This document shows, in pieces, positions 27,543 to 36,012 of a DNA stretch of 64,000 nt. Numbering within the stretch: position 1 is the stretch's first letter; every line of letters begins with the position of its first letter. The translations under genes were made by a program, and so were the position numbers. A model generated the notes under the pieces. It ran no database searches, had not been told where the DNA came from, and saw only the letters and a program-made list of their open reading frames with translations. The DNA lies in contig JASHNS010000053.1 of NCBI GenBank assembly GCA_030041515.1, positions 1 to 64,000 of the forward strand, read 5' to 3'. Origin of the DNA: Acidobacteriaceae bacterium (GTDB lineage Bacteria; Acidobacteriota; Terriglobia; Terriglobales; Acidobacteriaceae).

Positions 27543-28361
27543 CTACCAGCTCCCCATCCGGAAGTCCACCTCAACGTTGATCTGGACCGCAACGGGCTTG
27601 CCCTCAAACTTCGCCGGCGCAAAGCGGTATTGCTCCACGGCCGCCACGGCCTCTTCATCCAGTCCCATGCCGAGCGCCCTCACAATGTGGACTTCCTGTG
27701 GCTTCCCGGTCGCATCGACAATCAGGCCAATGACCGCGATGCCCTGGTAATGGAGTTCCAGGGCCGCAGCGGAGAATCCGGGATTAGCCGCATACAGAAG
27801 CTTCGGGGCAGTAACCCCCGAACCAGGCAGCCTAGCCCCAGGGTACGTCGTCTCCGGCGGAAGCACCTGCTGGTTGTTCTGTCGGCTAAGGAGCCATGGC
27901 TGCCAGCACGCGGGCGCATCCTTCGCCAGTTCCGCGTCGAGCTCCGCCGCAAAGATGTTTCCGATCGCCGTCCTGAGTTCGTCCGGCTGAGCGGGATTCC
28001 ACGCAATCAGAATTTTGACGGTATCGCTCCGATCCCAGGGCCACGTGTCCACCCCGGGCTTGCTGGCAGTAATCGGAAACTCCAGCCCCTCCCGCGTGGC
28101 ATCAATTCGCACCTCGGAATCCGTCACCTTCACCTTGTCGAGACGCAAGGCGCTCAGCCCAAACGGCAGCTGATCCGCCTGGCCCTCCAGGTGGCCCTGA
28201 GCGTCAAATCTCAGCCTGGGACCGTCATACCGGCCACGCAGCAGGACAACGCGCCCCTGCAGCTATGCCGCGATCCATTGTGGAGTGATAGCGGTTTGCG
28301 CGGTGCACGCGAGGGAGACAGTACAGCAGGCAACGACAGCAACCAGTGAGCGAATCTTCAT
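27543..28361 (-). pseudogene. TonB-C-domain exported protein, stopped by an early TAG
   Basis: From ATG 28361 the frame gives a signal peptide (MKIRSLVAVVACCTVSLACTAQ), then TAG at codon 33 (28265-28263), then continues in frame for 240 codons to the natural stop at 27543. Alignment by eye with the paralogue at 29050-29931 puts the TAG at a Gln (VEAQLKAPI versus WIAA*LQGRV), so one C-to-T change explains it. After the stop the domains are intact: LRFDAQGHLEG..., a middle domain (DELRTAIGNIFAAELDAELAKDAPACWQPWL) and a TonB C-terminal domain (GIAVIGLIVDATGKPQEVHIVRALGMGLDEEAV). A shorter product from a TTG at 28148 would lack a signal peptide. TAG is a normal stop elsewhere here, so this is most likely a recent pseudogene or a sequence error. 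Confidence 0.8.
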
Positions 28362-28552
28362 CGCTCCCAAATTGCCACGGAAGCCGCCGCCCGGGCAAGA
28401 ACAAATGCCCAATTCGCGCTTCTCCGCTGTCGCTGCATCAGTCGCTGCACCCCGTCGAGAAGCTCCAGCTGGATGGCTGCTGCAACATCACGTCTGGCCG
28501 GGCACGCTCTTTTCATTCGAGCGACATGACCGCAGCCAGGCGCCCCCGGCGC

Positions 28553-28558
28553 TATACT
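28553..28558 (+). promoter_or_regulatory. TATACT -10 element before the metallothionein leader
   Basis: TATACT in the gap between the divergent TonB paralogue and the metallothionein gene. No good -35 seen. A seven-codon frame (MKRRVKL, 28576-28599) begins 18 bases downstream, ahead of the hairpin at 28601-28665. Confidence 0.4.
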
Positions 28559-28600
28559 GCTTCCCAAACCCACCCATGAAGCGCCGCGTAAAGCTTTAGA

Positions 28601-28665
28601 CCCCCGGCGCCTTCGCCCGGCCCAAGCAATCGTCCCCGGAACCCGAGGCGCCAGGGGGCGTTTTT
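28601..28665 (+). terminator. Terminator-like hairpin in the metallothionein leader
   Basis: Arms CCCCCGGCGCCTTCG (28601-28615) and CGAGGCGCCAGGGGG (28644-28658), with one bulge and one mismatch, followed by CG and TTTTT. On the other strand no T-run follows, so it works in the plus direction. No gene ends here on the plus strand. It is therefore either an attenuator ahead of the metallothionein ATG (65 bases later) or the end of a short RNA. Confidence 0.6.
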
Positions 28666-28729
28666 CCCGAACCGCGTTCCCCAACCGCGCATCTCAGACA
28701 AAAGCCCGAACAACGGGCGGGGGTGGTTC

Positions 28730-28873
28730 ATGGCGCCATTGAAGAAATGTGCTCACCCGGCCTGCACCTGCATGACCGCGGACAAATATTGCAGCACCTA
28801 CTGCAAAGACAAAGCCGCCAGCATTGAGATTTCCTGCGGATGCGGCCATTCCGCGTGCAGTGGCCATCTATAG
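28730..28873 (+). CDS. Small bacterial metallothionein
   Basis: 47 residues, with GGGGGTGG just upstream of the ATG. Seven cysteines (7, 12, 14, 21, 25, 36, 38 plus 43, eight in all) and three histidines (9, 40, 46). The pattern C-x-H-x2-C-x-C, then YCSTYCKD, then CGCGHSAC matches the SmtA/BmtA metallothionein family in order and spacing (CACEPCLC...YCSEACADGH...CGHTGCNC type). These proteins bind Zn, Cd or Cu in the cytoplasm. Shorter than SmtA by about ten residues. No SmtB-type regulator gene is near; the leader hairpin upstream may take that role. A GC-rich hairpin follows. Confidence 0.78.
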   Translation: MAPLKKCAHPACTCMTADKYCSTYCKDKAASIEISCGCGHSACSGHL

Positions 28874-28876
28874 CTG

Positions 28877-28906
28877 AAGCGCGGGCCTGAACACCAGGGC
28901 CCGCTT
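28877..28906 (+). terminator. GC-rich hairpin after the metallothionein gene
   Basis: Arms GCGGGCCTG and CAGGGCCCGC around AACAC, starting four bases after the stop. There is no T-run, so it may stabilise the 3' end rather than terminate alone. Confidence 0.4.
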
Positions 28907-29049
28907 CGATGCCCAGCGCCAGCGCAGATCGTGGTGCTCCGCCCTCCGGCCCGCAGACGCCTGCCCGCACAAGCCTGTGCTGCCCGGGCCGCGCGACCCG
29001 TACGTCAAGTGCCGCAACGCGCCTCTTCACAACCCCAGATTGACGGTCG

Positions 29050-29931
29050 CTATGGGGGCGTGGTCGGCCCCCGCTCGAACTGCGATCCCCAATCCAATGA
29101 CGGTGAAAAAGGCATCACGAAATCGATCAGGACCGCCGCCGGCTTGCCCTTGTACAGCGCAGGCTTAAAGCGGAGTTGGCTCGCCACCTTCACCGCCGCC
29201 TCGTCCAGGTCCATCCCCACCGGCCTCACAATTCGAATCTCGGCCGGCTTGCCGCTGGCGTCGATCACGAAAGCAAGCGTGGGTGCGCCGATGTAACCCA
29301 CATGCTGGGCGATCAGCGGATCCTCCGGCATCCTGAGAATAGTAGGGTTCATCCTGGGAGGAGTAATGTCCTTCGATTTGGGCTTCTCCCAGTCGTAACC
29401 CAGGTCAATCGCATTAGTGGAGTTCGCCTCCATATTCACGCTCGGATCCAGCTGGTGCTGTACCCATGGGCGCCAATACGCCGGCACCTCGTCTGCCAGG
29501 TTCGCGTCAATATCCATGCAGAACACCTTCGCCAGCGCGGAGCTCAGTTCCTCGGGGTGTCGCGCGTCCAGTGCGACTTCGATCCTCACCTCGTCGCCCC
29601 ATGCCTGCTCCCGAACCCAGCGCTGGTTGCTGCTCCGGCTGTAGAGGAACTCCAGGCCCTCGCGCTGGGCCTCGATCACAACCTCCGAGGCCCTCACCCT
29701 GACCCCGTCGAGCCGCACCGCGCTCAGTGAGAACGGCAGTTGCTTCGCCTTCCCGATCAGATTTCCCTCGGAGTCGAACTTCAGCGCACGCCCGTCGTAC
29801 ATCCCCCGCATAATCAAAATCGGCGCCTTGAGCTGCGCCTCGACGCTTTGTGCTGTGACAGTCGTCTGCGCAGAACAGGCCACAGAGCCGGTGCAGCAGG
29901 TAAAGACGGCGACAGAGAACCAGATTTTCAT
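29050..29931 (-). CDS. Exported TonB-C-domain protein
   Basis: 293 residues; the ATG at 29931 gives a signal peptide (MKIWFSVAVFTCCTGSVACSAQ). Intact paralogue of the interrupted gene at 27543-28361: MYDGRALKFDSEGNLIG, EAQREGLEF, HPEELSSALAKVF and ADEVPAYWRPWV. The C-terminal ~90 residues are a TonB C-terminal domain (APTLAFVIDASGKPAEIRIVRPVGMDLDEAAVKVASQLRFKPALYKGKPA). Unlike classical TonB it has no N-terminal membrane anchor plus proline linker, so 'energy transducer' is a domain label, not a proven role. Confidence 0.82.
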   Translation of the reverse strand: MKIWFSVAVFTCCTGSVACSAQTTVTAQSVEAQLKAPILIMRGMYDGRALKFDSEGNLIGKAKQLPFSLSAVRLDGVRVRASEVVIEAQREGLEFLYSRSSNQRWVREQAWGDEVRIEVALDARHPEELSSALAKVFCMDIDANLADEVPAYWRPWVQHQLDPSVNMEANSTNAIDLGYDWEKPKSKDITPPRMNPTILRMPEDPLIAQHVGYIGAPTLAFVIDASGKPAEIRIVRPVGMDLDEAAVKVASQLRFKPALYKGKPAAVLIDFVMPFSPSLDWGSQFERGPTTPP

Positions 29932-30089
29932 CGCTACCAACTTGTCATGGACGTTCTTTACAAGCAAGTACAATCCTTCGCCCGTAATCGAGAGCCCGAT
30001 CTGGACACGGTACATTGCCCCTGACTTCCGTACCCTCCGCCGATCCCGGTTCAGACCCCCTCCCGCTATACTCGTTCCAGGACCCTCCC

Positions 30090-30329
30090 ATGTTCGCCTC
30101 GCTGCGCTTCATCTGGAACGCGACCAGCGGCCATCGCCTCCGCCCCTGGCGCAGCGAATACGTGAAGTGGCGCGTCGAAACCTACTCCGGCCTCAAGGCC
30201 GACGAGCTCACTGCCCGCGACATCTTCGCCTTCGTCTGGCGCGAGAAGGGCAATCTCCTCCGCTTCCTCCACTGGACCGGCAAAATGGCCTCCTGGACCA
30301 CCCGGCCGGACACACGAGACGCGAGCTGA
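30090..30329 (+). CDS. Small conserved protein of unknown function
   Basis: 79 residues; AGGA upstream of the ATG. Rich in Trp and Arg: FIWNATSGHRLRPWRSEYVKWRVETYSGLKADELTARDIFAFVWREKGNLLRFLHWT. I recall similar short proteins in acidobacterial genomes, with no function assigned. A TATACT box lies at 30067-30072. The VWA gene starts eight bases after its stop, so the two are probably co-transcribed. Confidence 0.65.
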   Translation: MFASLRFIWNATSGHRLRPWRSEYVKWRVETYSGLKADELTARDIFAFVWREKGNLLRFLHWTGKMASWTTRPDTRDAS

Positions 30330-30337
30330 CCCAGGCC

Positions 30338-31420
30338 ATGGGAAACTTCCAGGACTCCGCGCCGTCTCCAGTCCATGTGCGAACCTGCGCGCTCCGCCAC
30401 CTGACCCTCGGCCTCCTGCTCTCGATCCTCCCCCTCGCGCGCGCCCAGCAGCCGCACCCCATCCCGGAACCGTCCGACGCCAATCTCAATCCGCCCACCT
30501 TCCGCGTCAGCACCAACCTTGTCGTCGTCCCCACGCTCGTCGAAAAGCCCAATGGCGACATCGTCTACGGACTCAGGCCCAGCGACTTCGCCCTTTACGA
30601 CAACGGCGTCCAGCAGAAAATCCAGGTCGATGACGACCTCAACATCCAGCCCGTCTCGCTGGTCGTCTGCGTCGAGCGCGGCCGCGATGCGCCGCTGGAA
30701 TTCAACATCATCCGCCGCCTCGGCCCGCTGCTCGATCTCTTTGCCGGAGGCAGCCGCGGCGATGTCGCCCTCGTGTCCTTCGATTCGCGTCCCGTCTGGA
30801 TGGACCCCTTCACCAGCGACACCGATCTCATCGCGCACGATCTTGCCGATCTCCCGCCGGGCGACGGCGGCGCGGCCATCGTCGATGCGGTCGGCTACTC
30901 CGTCAATTTGCTGGAGCAGCAGCCCGCCAACCGCCGCCGCGTCCTCCTGCTCATCAGCGAGTCGCGCGACCACGGCAGCCACCGCTTCAACCTTCCGCAA
31001 CTCGTCCAGCGCATCGGCACCAGCAACACGCTCGTCCTCAGCCTGGTCTTCTCTCCGTCGAAATCCGAGATCATCGACTGGGCGCGCGGCAATACCGGCG
31101 GCGGAGCCGAGCTCAACATGCTCGCCCCGCTCCTCATGACCATCAACGCCATGCGCCGCAACACCCCCAAAACCCTCGCCGCGCTCTCGGGCGGCGAGTA
31201 CGCCCCCTTCACTCGCGAGAAGGCCTTCGAGAAGCGGGTCGCCGAAGAAGCCAACCACGCCCGCAACCGCTACATCCTCAGCTTTCACCCTGCCGATCTC
31301 ACGCCCGGCCTGCACACCATCCAGGTGAAACTGACGCAGGATTACGGCGCCCGCGTCATCGCCCGCAACAGCTACTGGATGATCCGCCGCGACGATCCCG
31401 GTTCCGCGCCCCAGCCTTGA
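30338..31420 (+). CDS. Exported acidobacterial-type VWA-domain protein
   Basis: 360 residues. N-terminal signal (LTLGLLLSILPLARAQ), then TFRVSTNLVVVPTLVEKPNGDIVYGLRPSDFALYDNGVQQKIQ, the typical opening of the acidobacterial VWFA family (TIGR03436). The VWA core follows: a degenerate MIDAS (VVCVERGRD where DxSxS is usual), and LLLISESRDHGS. The C-terminal part has the family's YILSFHPADLTPGLHTIQVKL. Presumed extracytoplasmic adhesion or assembly domain; the weak MIDAS suggests it may not bind metal. Confidence 0.85.
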   Translation: MGNFQDSAPSPVHVRTCALRHLTLGLLLSILPLARAQQPHPIPEPSDANLNPPTFRVSTNLVVVPTLVEKPNGDIVYGLRPSDFALYDNGVQQKIQVDDDLNIQPVSLVVCVERGRDAPLEFNIIRRLGPLLDLFAGGSRGDVALVSFDSRPVWMDPFTSDTDLIAHDLADLPPGDGGAAIVDAVGYSVNLLEQQPANRRRVLLLISESRDHGSHRFNLPQLVQRIGTSNTLVLSLVFSPSKSEIIDWARGNTGGGAELNMLAPLLMTINAMRRNTPKTLAALSGGEYAPFTREKAFEKRVAEEANHARNRYILSFHPADLTPGLHTIQVKLTQDYGARVIARNSYWMIRRDDPGSAPQP

Positions 31421-31494
31421 GCGGCCTGCGCCCGATCCTCGCCCGCCGCATCCAAAACACTGGTTCCGATAGATTCATTCACAGGAGGGTTTTC

Positions 31495-32172
31495 ATGGGG
31501 GAACATGTCAAGCTCCGCGCCTTTGACGAGCACGAATTCGACGCGTACGTCGCCCGTCCCGCCGGCGAGCCGTTCGCCGGCCTCGTCGTCGTGCAGGAAG
31601 CCTTCGGCGTCAACAGTCACATCCGCTCCGTCACCGACGGCTTTGCCAGGGACGGCTTCCTCGCCGTTGCACCCGCCCTCTTCGATCGCATCGAGCGCGG
31701 CGTGGAGCTGGGCTACACTGGCGACGACATGCAGAAGGGAATTGCGATCGCTCGCCAGGTCGATCCCGCCAAAGCCCTCCTCGACGTCGAAGCCGCGTTG
31801 GACTACGCTCGCCGCGAGACCGGCAAAAAAGCCGGCGTCATCGGCTACTGTCTCGGTGGATCGATGGCGTGGCTCGCCGCCACCCGCCTGCATCCCGACG
31901 CAGCCGTCGGCTACTACGGCGGCATGGTCATCAAATTCGCCGGCGAAACGCCGCGCGCGCCCGTCATGCTCCACTTCGGCCTTGAGGATCAGCACATCCC
32001 CAAAGCCGACATCGACGAAAAGGTCGCCCGCGCCCATCCCGAGATCCCAATCTACTGGTACCAGGCAGGCCACGGCTTCAACTGCAACGATCGCGCCAGC
32101 TACAACCCCGAAGCCGCCAGGCTCGCCCGCCAGCGTTCCCTCGAATTTCTCAAAAAGCATCTGGCCCCATAG
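31495..32172 (+). CDS. Dienelactone hydrolase family protein, cytoplasmic
   Basis: 225 residues; AGGAGGG upstream fixes the ATG at 31495. Catalytic triad of the family: Cys119 (GYCLGG), Asp165 (LEDQHIP) and His193 (AGHGFNC). VVVQEAFGVN is the oxyanion-side motif. No signal peptide, unlike the relative at 9112-9879. Hydrolyses dienelactones or related esters in the general family; no aromatic-degradation genes are near. Confidence 0.92.
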   Translation: MGEHVKLRAFDEHEFDAYVARPAGEPFAGLVVVQEAFGVNSHIRSVTDGFARDGFLAVAPALFDRIERGVELGYTGDDMQKGIAIARQVDPAKALLDVEAALDYARRETGKKAGVIGYCLGGSMAWLAATRLHPDAAVGYYGGMVIKFAGETPRAPVMLHFGLEDQHIPKADIDEKVARAHPEIPIYWYQAGHGFNCNDRASYNPEAARLARQRSLEFLKKHLAP

Positions 32173-32222
32173 GCCGTATCGACCCTTTGGGCCTTCAAAC
32201 AACCTTTCCCACCAAAAGAACT

Positions 32223-32357
32223 GTCATCCTGAGCGGAGTTGGCGCGTATTTTGCGCCAACGGAGTCGAAGAGCCTGGCCTGAGCGCAACCGAAGGCACCT
32301 GCATTTCGCGCACCTGCCGGGTGCCCCACATCTGCCCGCATTTGGCAGATGTGGGAT
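32223..32357. repeat. TCATCCTGAGC element plus GGGTGCCCC hairpin
   Basis: 32223-32309: head GTCATCCTGAGCGGAG, hairpin GTTGGCGC/GCGCCAAC and an extended tail ending CACCTGCATTTC. 32319-32355: GGGTGCCCCA with a perfect 12-base stem CCCACATCTGCC/GGCAGATGTGGG. Two different families lie side by side before the exporter gene. Confidence 0.75.
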
Positions 32358-32396
32358 GCCCTCGAGATCATTTACCCGTTTAAATTTCTTTTCACC

Positions 32397-33761
32397 ATGC
32401 CCGACCCACCCACGAACTCCGACGAACCCTCCCAGCCCCACGGCCTTTCCCACGCGTGGCGCGCCCTGCGCCATCGCAACTTCCGCCTCTTCTTCGGCGG
32501 CCAGACCATCTCCCTCGTCGGCACATGGATGACCCGCATCGCCACGGCGTGGCTGGTCTACCGCCTCACCCATTCCGCTCTCCTGCTGGGCACGGTCAGC
32601 TTTGCGGGGCAAATCCCCACGTTCCTCCTCGCGCCCTTTGCCGGCGTTCTCGTCGACCGCACCAATCGCCGGCATCTCCTGGTCTGGACGCAGACCCTCG
32701 CCATGATCCAGTCCCTCCTGCTGGCCTGGCTCGCCCTGGCGCGCATCATCACCATCCCTGAGATTCTCGCCCTCAGCGTCTTCCAGGGCGTCATCAACGC
32801 CTTCGACATGCCCGGCCGCCAGGCCTTCATGATCCAGATGGTCACGCCGCAAAAGGTCGACGATCCCGCAGCCCCCGCCACGGACCGCAGCGATCTCTCC
32901 AACGCCATCGCCATCAATTCCTCGATGGTCAACGTCGCTCGCCTCGTCGGCCCCTCCATCGCCGGTCTCGTCATCGCCGCCTCCAGCGAAGGCTGGTGCT
33001 TCCTCATCGACGGCCTCAGCTACATCGCCGTCATCATTTCGCTGCTCATGATGCACGTCGACGCGCGCGCCGTGCGCCGCCACGCCGCCTCCATGTTCGA
33101 GCAGCTCCGCGAGGGCTGGTCCTATGTTTCCACCTTCGTGCCCATTCGCACCATCCTCACGCTCTTTGCGCTCGTCAGCCTCATGGGCATGCCCTACATG
33201 GTGCTCATGCCCGTCTTCGCCGGCAAAGTCCTCCATGGCGGCCCGCACACGCTCGGCTTTCTCATGGGCGCCGCCGGAGCCGGCGCGCTCATCTCCGCCT
33301 TCACTCTCGTCCTGCGCCGCTCCGTCCGCGGCCTCGTCAAGATGATCCCCATCGCCGCGGTCATGTTCGGCTCCGCGCTTGTCCTCTTCGGATTCTCGCG
33401 CTGGATCTGGACCTCGCTCATTCTCATGCTCTTTGCCGGCTTCGGCATGCTCCAGGGGCTCACCGTCAGCAATACCATCATCCAAACCCTGGTCCCCGAA
33501 GATAAGCGCGGCCGCGTGATGAGCTATTACACCGCGTCCTTCACCGGCATGGCCCCCTTCGGCAGCCTGCTCGCCGGCTCCATGGCCGCGTGGATCGGCG
33601 CGCCCCGCACCGTCATGTTTACCGGATCCTGCTGTATCCTCGGCGGCCTGTGGTTCTGGTCCCGCATGCCCGCTGTCCGCCGCGACATGCGCCCCGTCTA
33701 CGAGCGCCTCGGCATCATCGCCCCCGTCCCCGAAGAAGTAGAAGAAACCGGCTCGAACTAA
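32397..33761 (+). CDS. MFS exporter, EntS-like (MFS_3)
   Basis: 454 residues from ATG 32397; twelve predicted membrane segments. Family marks: FRLFFGGQTISLVGTWMTRIATAWLVY, the loop APFAGVLVDRTNRRHLLVWTQ, and LVPEDKRGRVMSYYT in the second half. EntS-type carriers export siderophores or small molecules; no siderophore genes are here, so the substrate is unknown. An upstream frame to 32349 overlaps repeat DNA and is not used. Confidence 0.88.
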   Translation: MPDPPTNSDEPSQPHGLSHAWRALRHRNFRLFFGGQTISLVGTWMTRIATAWLVYRLTHSALLLGTVSFAGQIPTFLLAPFAGVLVDRTNRRHLLVWTQTLAMIQSLLLAWLALARIITIPEILALSVFQGVINAFDMPGRQAFMIQMVTPQKVDDPAAPATDRSDLSNAIAINSSMVNVARLVGPSIAGLVIAASSEGWCFLIDGLSYIAVIISLLMMHVDARAVRRHAASMFEQLREGWSYVSTFVPIRTILTLFALVSLMGMPYMVLMPVFAGKVLHGGPHTLGFLMGAAGAGALISAFTLVLRRSVRGLVKMIPIAAVMFGSALVLFGFSRWIWTSLILMLFAGFGMLQGLTVSNTIIQTLVPEDKRGRVMSYYTASFTGMAPFGSLLAGSMAAWIGAPRTVMFTGSCCILGGLWFWSRMPAVRRDMRPVYERLGIIAPVPEEVEETGSN

Positions 33762-33799
33762 CAGGCCCTCCCGTCACTGAACAAAGGTGCGTATGCGCA

Positions 33800-35090
33800 C
33801 ACGGCTGCTGTGTCAGGGCAAGTCTTCACAGGCTGTCGAAAAGTCTTTGAGGGTGAGATTTTGTATCAGAGCACGATTTCACAGCTTGCGAAAAAACGCT
33901 CCGAGACAGGGGCTTTGTATCAGGGCACGACTTCAGTCGTGCCGAAAACAACGCAAAAAAGGAAAGGGCTTCAGCCTCTGCGCGAAGCGGTCGCGCAAAG
34001 CGCGACAACGGTAGAAGCCTCGGCCTTCAGGCCGAGGAACACAGCCCCCCAATCCACGCGCCTTCAGGCGCGGAATATCTCAGACAGTGCCGGCACGAAC
34101 CTCGAAGGTCCTCTACGCCCGGGCAGCCCCGCGCAAAGCGCGACACCCTCGGCCCCACAGCTTGCGAAGAAACGCTCCGAGACAGGGGCTTTGTATCAGG
34201 GCACGACTTCAGTCGTTGCCGAAAACAACGCAAAAAAGGAAAGGGCTTCAGCCCCTGCGCGAAGCGGTCGCGCGGAGCGCGACAACGGTAGAAGCCTCGT
34301 CCTTCAGGCCGAGGAACACAGCCTCCCCAATCCACGCGCCTTCAGGCGCGGAATATCTCAGACAGTGCCGGCACGAACCTCGAAGGTCCTCTACGCCCTG
34401 GCAGCCCCGCGCAAAGCGCGACACCCTCGGCCCCACAGCTTACAAAAAAGCGCTCCGAGACACGGGCTTTGTATCAGGGCATGACTTCAGTCGTGCCGAA
34501 AACATCGCAAGAAGGAAAGGGCTTCAGCCCCTGCGCGAAGCGGTCGCGCAGAGCGCGACAACGGTAGAAGCCTCGTCCTTCACAGCTTGCGAAAAAACGC
34601 TCCGAGACAGGGGCTTTGTATCATGGCACGACTTCAGTCGTGCCGAAAACAACGCAAAAGGGAAAGGGCTTCAGCCCCTGCGCGAAGCGGCCGCGCAGAG
34701 CGCGACGATGGTAGAAGCCTCGGCCTTCAGGCCGAGGAACACAGCCTCCCCAATCCACGCGCCTTCAGGCGCGGAATATCTCAGACAGTGCCGGCACGAA
34801 CCTCGAAGGTCCTCTACGCCCGGGCAGCCCCGCGCAAAGCGCGACACCCTCGGCCCCACAGCTTACAAAAAAGCGCTCCGAGACACGGGCTTTGTATCAG
34901 GGCACGACTTCAGTCGTGCCGAAAACATCGCAAGAAGGAAAGGGCTTCAGCCTCTGCGCGAAGCGGTCGCGCAGAGCGCGACAACGGTAGAAGCCTCGTC
35001 CTTCACTGCTTGCGAAAAAACACTTCGAGACAGGGGTTCTGGATCAGGGCATGCCTTCACTCGTGCCGCAACAGCTCGAAAATGAGTTCG
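33800..35090. repeat. Array of modular CTTCAG-hairpin cassettes
   Basis: About 1.3 kb without a gene. Each cassette is a row of perfect hairpins: GGCACGACTTCAGTCGTGCC; GGGCTTCAGCCC; GTCGCGC-AAA-GCGCGAC; CCTCGGCCTTCAGGCCGAGG; GCGCCTTCAGGCGC. The first hairpin occurs at about 33924, 34199, 34478, 34625, 34901 and (degenerate) 35047, so units are ~277 or ~147 bases long; the short ones lack the fifth hairpin and the stretch CGAAGGTCCTCTACGCCC. Frames through the array are open and can be mistaken for genes; they show no family and shift between units. Confidence 0.85.
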
Positions 35091-35203
35091 GGCTTGAGCC
35101 GACGCGAAACACCCTTGTCTTCATGAGGACTCTTCCGCAAGCTGTTCAGGCGTCCCGACGCAGAGCCCCGATTGCCCGCGATGCGGCCCTTGGCCGGCGT
35201 CAC

Positions 35204-35243
35204 CCCAAAAAATAAAAAATCCCCGGCCGCGCGACGGCCGGGG
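35204..35243 (-). terminator. Intrinsic terminator for the MarR-DUF2007 transcript
   Basis: Stem CCCCGGCCG/CGGCCGGGG (35221-35243) with a five-base loop, followed on the minus strand by ATTTTTTATTTTTTGGGG. It is about 190 bases past the MarR stop. Confidence 0.85.
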
Positions 35244-35431
35244 ACAGGAGGCGTTCGAAATTTCACTTCCAGAATAAAAACTCAACGCGACGCTGTCTTC
35301 GCGCCAAAGATCGCTTTTTGCCTCCATCCTTCGGTGGAGTCGCGGCAGCGCACACTTCGATTTCGAGCGCGAACGGTCACGCCTCCTGGCCCATGCGAAC
35401 GCAGCGTGGCAACCCCCCGCCAGCTACCGCC

Positions 35432-35977
35432 TCAGGCTGACGCTTCCCGCCGCACCGCGGGCCGCGGACGCCCGTTCTCGGCGCCCTGCGTGTTCCCATT
35501 CGGTGTCAGCAGCACCCGGCGCAGTGCCCGGATCAGCTCCGGCCCCGTCTCTTCCAGTTCGCGCAGGTGCCAGGCCGCCAGCGAGCTCAGCAGCTTCTCG
35601 CCCAGTGGCGTCATCCGCAGCAGAATGCGCCGGTGATCGGTGGGGTCGGGGCAGCGACGCAGCAGCCCCTGCTCGATGGTGCGATCCACCAGCTCCACCG
35701 CGCTGTTGTGCTTCAGCAGCATGCGCGCAGCGACATTGGCGATGGTCGGATCCAATTCCTCCGGCATCCCCCAGATGCACTGCAGCAGTTGATACTGCTG
35801 CGCGCGCACCCCGGCGGCATCGGCAGTCAGGCTGCTGAAGTGCAGAAACTTCCGCAGCTGAAAGCGAAACTCCGCCAGCCGGCGCATCTGCGCCCGCGTC
35901 AGCGGAGTGGGTTCGCTCGAAGGAGAATGACCGTTGGAGGCGACGGGATGGATTCCGCGGTTCTCGGCTAGCATCAT
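35432..35977 (-). CDS. MarR-family transcriptional regulator
   Basis: 181 residues; ATG at 35977 or 35974. Winged-helix core near residues 60-125: QYQLLQCIWG, NVAARMLLKHNSAVELVDRTIEQGLLRRCPDPTDHRRILLRMTPLGEKLL, with the typical D-x-R-wing motif DPTDHRR. Acidic/proline C-terminal tail. A perfect 30-bp palindrome starts six bases upstream of the ATG, so self-repression is likely. Ligand and targets unknown. Downstream of the DUF2007 gene on the same strand. Confidence 0.9.
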   Translation of the reverse strand: MMLAENRGIHPVASNGHSPSSEPTPLTRAQMRRLAEFRFQLRKFLHFSSLTADAAGVRAQQYQLLQCIWGMPEELDPTIANVAARMLLKHNSAVELVDRTIEQGLLRRCPDPTDHRRILLRMTPLGEKLLSSLAAWHLRELEETGPELIRALRRVLLTPNGNTQGAENGRPRPAVRREASA

Positions 35978-35982
35978 GCCAA

Positions 35983-36012
35983 CATCGTAGCACGATATAT
36001 CGTGCTACGATG
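35983..36012. promoter_or_regulatory. Perfect 30-bp palindrome, probable MarR operator
   Basis: Left half CATCGTAGCACGATA, right half its exact reverse complement. It lies between the DUF2007 and MarR genes and covers the last codons of DUF2007 (36005-36012). On the minus strand it ends TACGATG six bases before the ATG, which could be a -10 for leaderless transcription. Placement at a MarR start is typical of autoregulation. Confidence 0.8.

Noticed and set aside
28576-28599. Seven-codon frame MKRRVKL as a real gene
   Set aside because: Too short to call; noted only as part of a possible leader.
33810-35126. Open frames through the CTTCAG arrays that look like repeat proteins
   Set aside because: They translate the hairpin DNA, change frame between units and have no family or start signal.
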